A DNA stretch of 64,000 nucleotides from CAZPNX01 sp964588285. Lineage in GTDB: Bacteria > Edwardsbacteria > AC1 > EtOH8. The translations under genes and the position numbers were made by a program. The notes under the pieces were generated by a model. It saw nothing but the letters and a program-made list of their open reading frames with translations, was not told the origin of the DNA and did not search any database. Of this stretch, positions 50,479-57,793 are shown in pieces. The DNA lies in the NCBI GenBank assembly GCA_964588285.1, contig CAZPNX010000011.1, positions 1-64,000 of the forward strand, written 5' to 3'. How positions within the stretch are numbered: position 1 is the first letter of the stretch; each line of letters opens with the position of its first letter.

Positions 50479-51132
50479 ATGACGGGAAGCATCTACCTCT
50501 ACAGCGACCAGGAGGTGCTCGGGAACACAAGAATCGACAGGCTTTGGCTGGACGGACTCACGGGCCGGGAGATCCGCATCGGCTATATTCCCTCGGCCTC
50601 GGACTCCACCCGGCGCTACTTTGACCGCAAGCGGGAATACTACGCCCAATACGGCATCCGTGATTTCGTATACTTCGACCTGAACAAGGAGCACCGGCCG
50701 GAGCTGCTGCCCGAGCTCTTGGCCTGCCAGGCCATCCACCTGTCGGGCGGCGATCCCTTCCAGTTCAACGATGCCATCCGGAAGCGTGGTTTCGGATCGG
50801 TGCTCCGCAAATACCACGAGGGTGGCGGCATCCTGCTGGGGATAAGCGCCGGGGGCATAGTGCTCACCCCCAGCATCGAGATCTCTCACCTCTTCTACCG
50901 CTCGAGGACAAAAAAGCCGGAGGCGGCGGGTCTGCTGTCATTCCATTTCCTGCCCCACTTCAACCGGAGGGTGGCTTCGCTGGAGCAACTCAAGGAGTTC
51001 TCGGCCAGGCTGGGATGCACCGTCTATGCGGTCGGCGACGGGGATGGGATCGAAGTTAAGGGAGAATTGGTGACGACGGTCGGGGCAGTTCTGGCAATAT
51101 CAAAGGGTTGCCCCGGTGAATCACGGCAGTAA
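50479..51132 (+). CDS. pepE: Peptidase E-like (S51) serine hydrolase
   Basis: The 217-residue protein shows the class I glutaminase-like fold with a serine nucleophile. H-L-S-G-G-D-P-F-Q-F near 90 supplies the oxyanion and substrate loop, L-L-G-I-S-A-G-G-I near 117 is the nucleophile elbow with serine, and H-F-L-P-H-F-N near 153 holds the histidine. Peptidase E cleaves dipeptides with an N-terminal aspartate; cyanophycinase-like enzymes share the fold, but this short form matches PepE better. It is cytoplasmic and likely recycles peptides. A 177-bp spacer with a promoter follows. Confidence 0.85.
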   Translation: MTGSIYLYSDQEVLGNTRIDRLWLDGLTGREIRIGYIPSASDSTRRYFDRKREYYAQYGIRDFVYFDLNKEHRPELLPELLACQAIHLSGGDPFQFNDAIRKRGFGSVLRKYHEGGGILLGISAGGIVLTPSIEISHLFYRSRTKKPEAAGLLSFHFLPHFNRRVASLEQLKEFSARLGCTVYAVGDGDGIEVKGELVTTVGAVLAISKGCPGESRQ

Positions 51133-51173
51133 AACAGGGGTTTGTTTCAAGGGTGTTTTTTGTGGAAAACCAG

Positions 51174-51201
51174 TTGACAATAAATCATAACTTGTGATAA
51201 T
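51174..51201 (+). promoter_or_regulatory. Sigma70-type promoter for the Crp-like regulator
   Basis: TTGACA (51174-51179), a 16-bp spacer, then GATAAT (51196-51201), 5 of 6. It lies in an AT-rich island about 110 nt before the ATG at 51310. Confidence 0.75.
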
Positions 51202-51216
51202 ATAACTTGTTAAGTT
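51187..51216. promoter_or_regulatory. Candidate operator at the regulator promoter
   Basis: ATAACTTGT occurs twice (51187-51195 and 51202-51210), flanking the -10 box. The second copy is part of an inverted repeat AACTT-GTT-AAGTT (51204-51216) over the transcription start. The placement suits a repressor or autoregulator; no consensus Crp site (TGTGA-N6-TCACA) is complete here. Confidence 0.35.
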
Positions 51217-51309
51217 AATGAGCGGCCGCATTGACGGAAATGGCGGTGGCAAGGTTTTCTTTTACCCAAAATCAAAAAAACATCATAAACGAACAAAAAG
51301 GAGCCGACC

Positions 51310-51954
51310 ATGGCGGAAGCCGGAGCCCCCTTCGAACGCAAGCTGGCCAACGGCGAGGTCCTCTTCAAGGAGGGGGATCAGGGCCAGGAAATGTACCTCA
51401 TCCGCTCCGGCAAGGTGGAGATCTCCAGCTCTACTGGCGGAGTGAAGAAGGTGCTGGCCACTTTGGGCGAGGGATCTTTCTTGGGCGAGATGGCCATAGT
51501 GGACGATGCTCCCCGTTCGGCCACGGCCACAGCTGCAGGCGAGGTCTCGCTACTCATTCTGGACCGGGCGGCCTTCAAGCAGCAGCTGGCCCAGAACCCG
51601 ATGATCGAATACCTGATCACCAGCCTGGTCAAGCGCCTGCGGGAGACCAACGAGCAGGTAAAGATCATGATGCAGAAGGACGACGTCTGCCGGCTGGCGG
51701 CCTCCATCCTGGCCATGGCCCGGGAGAAGGGCGCCCCTGAAGGCTCCGGGGTGATGATCAAAGGCAGCTTCAGCCATGAGGCCCTGGCCAAGCAGGTGGG
51801 GGTCAACCCGGCCAAGGCCGAGGAGCACTTGGGCAAGATGGAGAAGCAGGGCTTGGTGGCCTTTGGGCCGGAAGGCATCAAGGTGCCCTCAGTGCCAGAC
51901 CTGGAGGAGTTCTGGCGCTTCGCCACCCTCAAGGAGAAGTTCGGGGGTATGTGA
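51310..51954 (+). CDS. Crp/Fnr-family cyclic-nucleotide-binding regulator
   Basis: The 214-residue protein has a cyclic-nucleotide-binding beta barrel (about 10-125). Its phosphate-binding cassette reads G-S-F-L-G-E-M-A-I-V-D-D-A-P-R-S-A-T-A, with the G-E and R-S residues that hold the cAMP ribose and phosphate. A long dimerisation helix follows (~125-150), then a compact winged-helix DNA-binding domain: F-S-H-E-A-L-A-K-Q-V-G-V as the recognition part. It should respond to cAMP, and the cyclase at 36118 could supply the ligand. AAAGGAG lies 7 bp before the ATG. Confidence 0.9.
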   Translation: MAEAGAPFERKLANGEVLFKEGDQGQEMYLIRSGKVEISSSTGGVKKVLATLGEGSFLGEMAIVDDAPRSATATAAGEVSLLILDRAAFKQQLAQNPMIEYLITSLVKRLRETNEQVKIMMQKDDVCRLAASILAMAREKGAPEGSGVMIKGSFSHEALAKQVGVNPAKAEEHLGKMEKQGLVAFGPEGIKVPSVPDLEEFWRFATLKEKFGGM

Positions 51955-52016
51955 GGGGGAACCAGAACACGGATTGCACTATTTTTTACTGATTACGCTG
52001 ATTTTCACTCAGGTGA

Positions 52017-52060
52017 CGTCATCCTGAGCCCGGCATCATGCCCGACTAGCCGAAGGATCT
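52017..52060 (+). repeat. Dispersed intergenic repeat, GTCATCCTGAG ... GAAGGATCT, copy A
   Basis: cgtcatcctgagc (52017-52029) and cgaaggatct (52051-52060) bound an inner variable segment. Two more copies lie after the next gene (53148-53190 and, inverted, 53203-53245). The surrounding 51955-52170 spacer is otherwise AT-rich and non-coding. Confidence 0.6.
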
Positions 52061-52170
52061 GACTGAAGAACAAGGGCGATGACGCCGCTGATAGTGACTG
52101 ACTGCACCGATCAATCCCCCTGGCCTTTATCTGTGTAAAAATAAATAAAATCAAAAAAAGATAGACCACC

Positions 52171-53139
52171 ATGCGATTTCCCAAGGGCCGGTCCAACCTC
52201 CAGAACGCCAAGCTGGAGTTCGTCCACCTGGACAACATCCTGGCCGACAACAAGAAGGAGCGGGCCAGCAAGATCTCGGGCTACATCGAGATCATCTACC
52301 CGGACCTGGTGGACTTCCTCTACCTCAAGAAGGGCGAGCCGGTGAACGCCGGACGTTTTTCCCGCACCGAGCGCAAGCAGGTGCCCATCTCCGATGTCAT
52401 CGAACGGGCCAAGAAGTCGACCACCGGCACCGTCTCCATCTACGAGGCCCCGGACGAGCTGATCGACATGATCATGGCCACCTTCTCAGTGGAGCCCAAG
52501 TTCAAGAATCTGGACATGACCAGCGTCGAGCCGGACAAGCTGTTCGAAAAGCTGTCCTCGGTCAAGTTCGACGGCTTCGTGGAGATCAAGCGCGGGGTGG
52601 ACATCTCATACATCCGCATCAAGGAGGGCCTGCCCACCGCCGGCTACTTTACCTGGAAGGTGGACAACATCCAGCTGGATACCCTCAAGGCGGCCCTGAA
52701 GGCGGCGGCCACCGCCCCCGGGGCGGTGCTGGTGGACGGCTACGACAAGCTGCCGGTGATGGCCGAGCAGGCCTCTCCGGCCCAGATCGCCCTGTTCGTC
52801 AACGCCCTCAACAAGGTGGTGGCCGAAATGCGCAACGCCGCCGGTCCGACCGTGGTCACCAAAACCCTGTCGTCGTCCAAAGAATCGGCCACGGTGCACT
52901 TTCCCTTCCTCAAGGACTTCACGGTGGGGGAGAGCATCGCCGAGCAGGAGAAGGTGCTGGCCACGGCCGAGGAGCTGGGCAAGGCCTTCGCCGAGTGGAT
53001 GGACCATTTCGTGGACTCCTTCCGCATGGTGCTGGGGACCAGGCTGGATTCCATCGTCCAATCGGCCCTCAAGGATTTCCGCTTCGCCCTGAAGTCCTCC
53101 AGCTTCGGGCGGCACTCCAAGCTCAAGGACCTGCTGTGA
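52171..53139 (+). CDS. Protein with two DUF4388-like repeats, function unknown
   Basis: The 322-residue soluble protein contains an internal duplication. Residues ~37-65 (S-G-Y-I-E-I ... F-L-Y-L-K-K-G-E-P-V-N-A-G-R-F) match residues ~132-160 (D-G-F-V-E-I ... Y-I-R-I-K-E-G-L-P-T-A-G-Y-F). This alternation of a short strand, a variable loop and K-G-E-P-V-x-A is the outline of DUF4388/DUF2226-type domains seen in bacterial signalling proteins such as PatA. The C-terminal ~110 residues are helical. It has no membrane segment. It is flanked on both sides by the same dispersed repeat and precedes the inositol-lipid genes. Confidence 0.65.
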   Translation: MRFPKGRSNLQNAKLEFVHLDNILADNKKERASKISGYIEIIYPDLVDFLYLKKGEPVNAGRFSRTERKQVPISDVIERAKKSTTGTVSIYEAPDELIDMIMATFSVEPKFKNLDMTSVEPDKLFEKLSSVKFDGFVEIKRGVDISYIRIKEGLPTAGYFTWKVDNIQLDTLKAALKAAATAPGAVLVDGYDKLPVMAEQASPAQIALFVNALNKVVAEMRNAAGPTVVTKTLSSSKESATVHFPFLKDFTVGESIAEQEKVLATAEELGKAFAEWMDHFVDSFRMVLGTRLDSIVQSALKDFRFALKSSSFGRHSKLKDLL

Positions 53140-53147
53140 GCCCCAAG

Positions 53148-53190
53148 CGTCATTCTGAGAAAGACACCGTGCCTCGCTTATAAAGAATCT
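53148..53190 (+). repeat. Dispersed intergenic repeat, copy B
   Basis: cgtcattctgag (53148-53159) and aaagaatct (53182-53190) bound this copy, with the same layout as copy A and T/A in place of C/G at the variable base. Confidence 0.6.
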
Positions 53191-53202
53191 TGACATTGCT
53201 TC

Positions 53203-53245
53203 AGATCCTTAGAAGGTAGGGGACGGCGCCGGACTCAGGATGACG
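53203..53245 (-). repeat. Dispersed intergenic repeat, copy C, inverted
   Basis: agatcctt (53203-53210) and actcaggatgacg (53233-53245) are the reverse complement of the copy A ends. Copies B and C face each other 12 bp apart and could fold as a long hairpin. Confidence 0.6.
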
Positions 53246-53285
53246 CCGGTCATATAGATCAACGGACTCGATGTAAATACCGACT

Positions 53286-53912
53286 ATGCTGCCCGACGGC
53301 GTAAAAAAGGGATTCGTCTCCATCTTCGAGCCGGTTATCGGCTTTTTCGTTTCCCTGGGGATAAAGCCCAACTGGCTGACCACGGCCGGATTCGCCTTCG
53401 GCCTGGGCTCCGGCTTCATGTTCGGAGGCGGGCGTTTCCTCTGGGGGGGGCTGGCGGCCCTGGCTTCGGGCCTTTGCGACGCCCTGGACGGCACCCTGGC
53501 CCGGCGCTCCAACCGGACCACCACTTTCGGAAAGTTCTACGACTCCTTCCTGGACCGCTACTCGGAGCTGGCCATGTTCATCGGTCTGTCCTACTACTAC
53601 GCTGGCAGCGACATGTGGCGGCTGGTGATCCTGACCGACCTGGCCCTGGCCGGCTCCCTGATGGTCAGTTACGCCCGGGCCCGGGCCGAAGGGTTGGGGA
53701 TGGAGTGCAAGGTGGGGGTGATGGAGCGGGCGGAGCGGCTGGTGGTCATCATCGCCGGCTCCATCTTTACCGGGATTTTCAACAAGCACTGGATATTCGA
53801 GATCGTCCTCTGGCTGCTGGCGGTGCTGGCCAACGTTACCGCAGTGCAGAGGATGCTCCACGTAAGGAGGCTGACCTCGGCCGATAGTTTGAACGTTAAC
53901 GCCAAAATATAG
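53286..53912 (+). CDS. CDP-alcohol phosphatidyltransferase, probable phosphatidylinositol-phosphate synthase
   Basis: The 208-residue inner-membrane enzyme has about six helices and a complete family motif: D65-x2-D68-G-x2-A-R73-x8-G82-x3-D86-x3-D90, whose aspartates bind the metals. It transfers a phosphatidyl group from CDP-diacylglycerol to an alcohol. The next gene, 25 bp on, makes inositol-1-phosphate, so the acceptor is most likely inositol-1-phosphate, giving phosphatidylinositol phosphate as in actinobacteria and archaea. Glycerol-3-phosphate is the alternative. The motif is certain; the acceptor is inferred from context. Confidence 0.85.
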   Translation: MLPDGVKKGFVSIFEPVIGFFVSLGIKPNWLTTAGFAFGLGSGFMFGGGRFLWGGLAALASGLCDALDGTLARRSNRTTTFGKFYDSFLDRYSELAMFIGLSYYYAGSDMWRLVILTDLALAGSLMVSYARARAEGLGMECKVGVMERAERLVVIIAGSIFTGIFNKHWIFEIVLWLLAVLANVTAVQRMLHVRRLTSADSLNVNAKI

Positions 53913-53937
53913 AAAAGCAATACCAGAAAGGGGAAAA

Positions 53938-55071
53938 ATGGGAAAAACCAAACCGGTTACACGGAAAAGCCAACCGGCCGTTGGGCGCCAAGGTAAGGTG
54001 CGGGTGGCCATCATCGGCGTGGGCAACTGCGCTTCCTCCTTCGTCCAAGGAGTCCACTATTACCGCCAGGCCAAGGACAGCGACAAGATCCCGGGCCTGA
54101 TGCACGTCAATCTGGGCGGCTACCGGATATCGGATATCGAATTCTCGGCCGCCATCGACATCGACATCAACAAGGTGGGCAAGGACCTGTCGCAGGCCAT
54201 CTACACCAAGCCCAACAACACCTATAAGTTCTGCCAGGTGCCCAAAAGCGGCGTCACCGTCCAGCGTGGGATGCTGCACGACGGGCTGGGAAAATACCTG
54301 TCCCAGATCATCAAAAAGGCCCCGGGCTCGACGGTGGACATCGTCAAGCTGCTGCGCGATACCGGCACTGACGTGGTGGTCAGCTATCTGCCGGTGGGCT
54401 CGGAGATGGCCACCAAGTGGTATGTGGAGCAGATCCTGGAGGCGCGCTGCGCCTTCGTCAACTGCATCCCGGTTTTCATCGCCCGGGAGCAGTACTGGGC
54501 AAACCGCTTCAAGAAGGCCGGATTGCCGGTGATCGGCGACGACATCAAGTCCCAGGTGGGGGCCACCATCACCCATCGGGTGCTGGCCCGGCTGTTCATG
54601 GATCGGGGGGTCAAGCTGATGAAAACCTACCAGCTGAACTTTGGGGGCAACACCGACTTTTTGAACATGCTGGAGCGGGAGCGGCTGGAGTCCAAGAAAA
54701 TCTCCAAGACCAATGCCGTCACCTCGATGCTGGATTACAAGATGGACCCGGACGACATCCATGTCGGGCCATCGGACTACGTGCCCTGGCTCCTGGACCG
54801 CAAATTCTGCCATATCCGAATGGAGGGACAAACCTTCGGCGATGTGCCGCTCAACTTGGAGCTCAAATTGGAAGTCTGGGATTCGCCCAACTCGGCCGGG
54901 GTGGTCATCGACGCGGTGCGCTGCGCTAAGCTGGCCTTGGATCACAAGCTCTCCGGCTCGATGCTGGAGCCGTCCAGCTACTTCATGAAGTCGCCCATGG
55001 TCCAGGTGCCCGACGACCAGGCGCGGAGAAATGTCGAGGAGTTCATCCGGAAATACGGGCGCAAGGGCTGA
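53938..55071 (+). CDS. ino1: myo-inositol-1-phosphate synthase
   Basis: The enzyme turns glucose-6-phosphate into L-myo-inositol-1-phosphate with NAD. The 377-residue length and whole-chain wording match the compact actinobacterial type. Matching segments are V-A-I-I-G-V-G-N-C-A-S-S (NAD loop, ~23-34), V-S-Y-L-P-V-G-S-E near 147, G-D-D-I-K-S-Q-V-G-A-T near 200, L-N-M-L-E-R-E-R-L-E-S-K-K-I-S-K near 242 and K-L-E-V-W-D-S-P-N-S-A-G near 312. An N-terminal basic extension of about 20 residues is extra. It lies just behind the CDP-alcohol transferase, AAGGGG preceding its ATG. Inositol synthesis is uncommon outside actinobacteria and a few other lineages. Confidence 0.96.
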   Translation: MGKTKPVTRKSQPAVGRQGKVRVAIIGVGNCASSFVQGVHYYRQAKDSDKIPGLMHVNLGGYRISDIEFSAAIDIDINKVGKDLSQAIYTKPNNTYKFCQVPKSGVTVQRGMLHDGLGKYLSQIIKKAPGSTVDIVKLLRDTGTDVVVSYLPVGSEMATKWYVEQILEARCAFVNCIPVFIAREQYWANRFKKAGLPVIGDDIKSQVGATITHRVLARLFMDRGVKLMKTYQLNFGGNTDFLNMLERERLESKKISKTNAVTSMLDYKMDPDDIHVGPSDYVPWLLDRKFCHIRMEGQTFGDVPLNLELKLEVWDSPNSAGVVIDAVRCAKLALDHKLSGSMLEPSSYFMKSPMVQVPDDQARRNVEEFIRKYGRKG

Positions 55072-55164
55072 TGTCGGGTGATTGGCCAGACGACCACTAG
55101 GCGGCATCTCGGCGCAGCTCGATGTCCGGGTGGGGGAGTCCATCGGGAGATACGGCAAGAAGCG

Positions 55165-56060
55165 GTGACACAAATTCGAAATTCAAAATCCATAATTAAA
55201 AGAGATCGGGGGATTTTCATAAGCTTCGAGGGGATCGAGGGCTGCGGCAAGACCACCCAGGTGAGGATGCTGGNNNNNNNNNNNNNNNNNNNNNNNNNNN
55301 NNNNNNNNNNNNNNNNNNNNNNNNNNNNNNNNNNNNNNNNNNNNNNNNNNNNNNNNNNNNNNNNNNNNNNNNNATAAGCTTCGAGGGGATCGAGGGCTGC
55401 GGCAAGACCACCCAGGTGAGGATGCTGGCCAGGTGGCTTAGGACACAGGGACTCAAGGTGGTGGTCACCCGCGAACCCGGCGGTCCCTTCATAGCTGAAA
55501 AAATCCGTCGCCTGCTTTTGGACGTCCGCCATCGGAAGATGTCGCCCCTGGCCGAGCTGATGCTGCTGGAGGCTTCCCGGGCCCAGCATGTGGACGAGGT
55601 GGTGGCCCCGGCCTTGAGGCAGGGGGCGGTGGTGCTCTGCGACCGGTTCGCCGACTCCTCGGCCGCCTATCAGGGCTATGGTCGGGGGCTGGATCTGGGA
55701 ACCGTGGACAGCCTCAATCGGATCGCCTCGCGGGGAGCCTGGCCGGATCTGACGTTGTTGCTGGACGTGCCGGTGGAACAAGGGCTGCGGCGGGCGTCCG
55801 GCCGGGGCCGGGCGTTGGACCGGATGGAGTCGCAGGAGAAAAGATTCCATCGCCGGGTGCGGCAGGGCTACCGCCGCCTGGCATCGTCCGAGCCTTGGCG
55901 GATAAAACTTTTGGACGGGACCCAGCCACCGGACGTGGTGCAGGCGGCGGTGCGCCAGCTGGTTGTCAGCAAGTTGGCGGAAAGTAATTCTATTAGAAAG
56001 CCAGGAATACATGAAAAGGTCAGATCTGACCGAACCGAAAAACCGATGCCACTAAAGTAA
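55165..56060 (+). CDS. tmk: Thymidylate kinase, interrupted by an artificial assembly gap
   Basis: The enzyme phosphorylates dTMP to dTDP. It shows F-I-S-F-E-G-I-E-G-C-G-K-T-T-Q (P-loop), T-R-E-P-G-G-P near 45 and C-D-R-F-A-D-S-S-A-A-Y-Q-G of the thymidylate-kinase DR(Y/F) region. The P-loop is written twice, on both sides of 100 Ns, because the 55-bp contig ends are identical; the real gene should be about 155 bp shorter and continuous. No ATG lies before F-I-S-F-E-G. I use a GTG at 55165, followed by an AT-rich repeat; the normal start may have been displaced. The last 15-20 residues (R-K-P-G-I-H-E...) come from another dispersed repeat. Confidence 0.85.
55168..55202. repeat. AT-rich dispersed motif before thymidylate kinase
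   Basis: caaattcgaaattcaaaatc (from 55170) and the following cataattaaaa match the AAATYCGAAAT wording seen near 23850, 29530 and 38780. Confidence 0.45.
55219..55428. other. Scaffold gap: 100 Ns between identical 55-bp ends
   Basis: Bases 55219-55273 and 55374-55428 are identical over all 55 positions, from ataagcttcg to gaggatgctgg, and enclose exactly 100 Ns (55274-55373). An identical overlap of k-mer length with a fixed-size gap is the mark of two contigs that should have been merged. Confidence 0.95.
55996..56015. repeat. Dispersed repeat copy 3, forming the C-terminal end of thymidylate kinase
   Basis: gccaggaatacatgaa (56000-56015) is identical to copy 2 at 46651-46666. Downstream, aatattcctgctttc (near 56062-56076) is nearly its reverse complement, so the region between may fold into a long hairpin. 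Confidence 0.6.
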
Positions 56061-56128
56061 TATTCCTGCTTTCAAGGATTCCTTATAAAAGCCTTTGCGG
56101 AATCGAAGATATGGAGAAAGGAACCATC

Positions 56129-57703
56129 ATGATATCCAAACGCAAGCTGGCGCTCCTGATCGCCGTGGTAGTGGCCGTATCGCTGGCGGTGGGAGGGACG
56201 GTCGGGCTTTACGCCCAAAGCCGGATAGCCGACACCGTCACCCGGCAGATTTTCATCTTCAACGAGGCCTTCAACCGGGTGATGCGGTTCTATGTGACCG
56301 CCCCCGACCCCCAGAAGCTGATCTACGGGGCCATCAAGGGGATGGTGGGCACCCTGGACCCGCATTCCCAGTTCATGGAACCCTCGGCCATGAGGGAGCT
56401 TAAATCCCAAACCAAGGGTTCCTTCGGCGGCATCGGCATCCAGATCGGCATCCGCGACGAGATTCTGACGGTGATTGCCCCCATGGTGGGCACGCCGGCC
56501 GCCCGGCTGGGGCTGATGGCCGGGGACCGCATCACGCGGATCGAGGGCAAAAGCACCAAGGGGATCACCACCGAGGAGGCGGTCTCCAAACTGCGGGGCG
56601 AGCCGGGCACCGACGTCTCCATCACCATCGAGCGCGAGGGCGTGCCCGGGGCCATGGACTTCACCATCACCCGGGCCATCATCGAGATCCCCAGCATCAC
56701 CTATCATGGGATGTTGGACGCCAAGACCGGCTACATCTGGCTGACCAATTTTTCGGAGAAGTCCGGGCCGGACCTGGGCCGGGCCCTTAAGGAGTTGGAG
56801 TCCCAGGGCATGAAGCGGCTGATCCTCGACCTGCGCAACAATCCGGGAGGCCTGCTCAACGAAGCGGTAGAGGTCTCCAGTTATTTTCTGAACAAGGGCT
56901 CTTTGGTGGTCTTCACCAAGGGCCGGCTGGCCGAGAACACCGACCGCGACTACAAGGTGACCACCAGCCCCTTGTTCGGGCCGGACAAGGGGCCCATTAT
57001 TGTGCTCATCAACCAAGGCTCGGCCTCGGCCTCGGAGATCGTGGCCGGGGCGCTCCAGGACTGGGACCGGGCGCTGATACTGGGCCAGACCAGCTTCGGC
57101 AAGGGCTCGGTGCAGACGGTGTGGCCGCTGGGAGACTCCATCGCCATCAAGCTTACCACGGCCAAGTATTACACGCCCTCCGGACGCTGCATCCACCGGG
57201 ACAATTCGGCCTGGCAGTCGGGCGAGCTTGACAGCCTGGCCGAGGACTCCACGGCCGCTCCCGAGATCTACTCCACCGTGGGGGAGCTCAAGCGCACCGT
57301 GTATGGAGGCGGGGGCATCACCCCTGACCTGAAGGTGGAACTCCCCCGCTTCAACAAGGTGCAGACCGACCTGGAACGGCGGGCATTGTTCTTCAAATTC
57401 GCCGTCAAGTATGCCGCCGGGCGCAAGGACCTTCCCGAGTCCTTCAACGTCGACCAGGCCATGATCGACGAGTTCAAAGAGCTGGTTAACAAGGATTCGA
57501 CCACCGTCAGCGACAAGGATTTCGCCGACAACCTCGACTACATCAAGCGGGCCATCAAGCGGGAGATCCTCTCCAGCCTCCACGGCGACAAGGCCATGTA
57601 CCGTTTCAACCTTTTAAGCGACCCTCAGGTGCAGAAGGCCCAGGAGCTGCTGCAGAAGAACAACAACCTGACGGCCCTGCTCAAGGCGGCCAACGGGAAA
57701 TAG
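56129..57703 (+). CDS. ctpA: C-terminal processing peptidase (S41, CtpA)
   Basis: The 524-residue protease has an N-terminal membrane anchor (L-A-L-L-I-A-V-V-V-A-V-S-L-A-V), then D-P-H-S-Q-F-M near 77, a PDZ domain at ~90-180 (G-S-F-G-G-I-G-I-Q-I, G-D-R-I-T-R-I) and the S41 catalytic core. The core holds N-N-P-G-G-L-L near 240, nucleophile S300 in G-S-A-S-A-S-E, and general base K325 in S-F-G-K-G-S-V-Q. The enzyme trims C termini of periplasmic proteins. The ATG at 56129 is chosen because AAAGGA lies 6 bp before it; 56111 is also in frame. Confidence 0.94.
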   Translation: MISKRKLALLIAVVVAVSLAVGGTVGLYAQSRIADTVTRQIFIFNEAFNRVMRFYVTAPDPQKLIYGAIKGMVGTLDPHSQFMEPSAMRELKSQTKGSFGGIGIQIGIRDEILTVIAPMVGTPAARLGLMAGDRITRIEGKSTKGITTEEAVSKLRGEPGTDVSITIEREGVPGAMDFTITRAIIEIPSITYHGMLDAKTGYIWLTNFSEKSGPDLGRALKELESQGMKRLILDLRNNPGGLLNEAVEVSSYFLNKGSLVVFTKGRLAENTDRDYKVTTSPLFGPDKGPIIVLINQGSASASEIVAGALQDWDRALILGQTSFGKGSVQTVWPLGDSIAIKLTTAKYYTPSGRCIHRDNSAWQSGELDSLAEDSTAAPEIYSTVGELKRTVYGGGGITPDLKVELPRFNKVQTDLERRALFFKFAVKYAAGRKDLPESFNVDQAMIDEFKELVNKDSTTVSDKDFADNLDYIKRAIKREILSSLHGDKAMYRFNLLSDPQVQKAQELLQKNNNLTALLKAANGK

Positions 57704-57728
57704 CCGATAGGGTTTTATCCGCCAAAGG

Positions 57729-57782
57729 CGCGAAATGACGCCAAAGGGCTGAGATTGTTAGCCCACCTTAGCGTATTTCGCG
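57729..57782. repeat. Composite hairpin between ctpA and the NYN gene
   Basis: CGCGAAATgACGC (57729-57741) pairs with GCGTATTTCGCG (57771-57782) apart from one bulged G. Inside, GGGCT (57746-57750) pairs with AGCCC (57760-57764). It has no T-run, so it is more likely an RNA processing or stability element, or a repeat, than a terminator. Confidence 0.45.
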
Positions 57783-57793
57783 GAAAATGAAAT

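Noticed and set aside
51310..51954. Crp-like protein as an Fnr-type oxygen sensor
   Set aside because: The N terminus lacks the cysteine cluster needed for an iron-sulfur centre, while the cyclic-nucleotide cassette is complete.
55219..55428. Apparent tandem duplication of the thymidylate kinase P-loop
   Set aside because: The two identical 55-bp copies flank exactly 100 Ns, which is an assembly join rather than biology.
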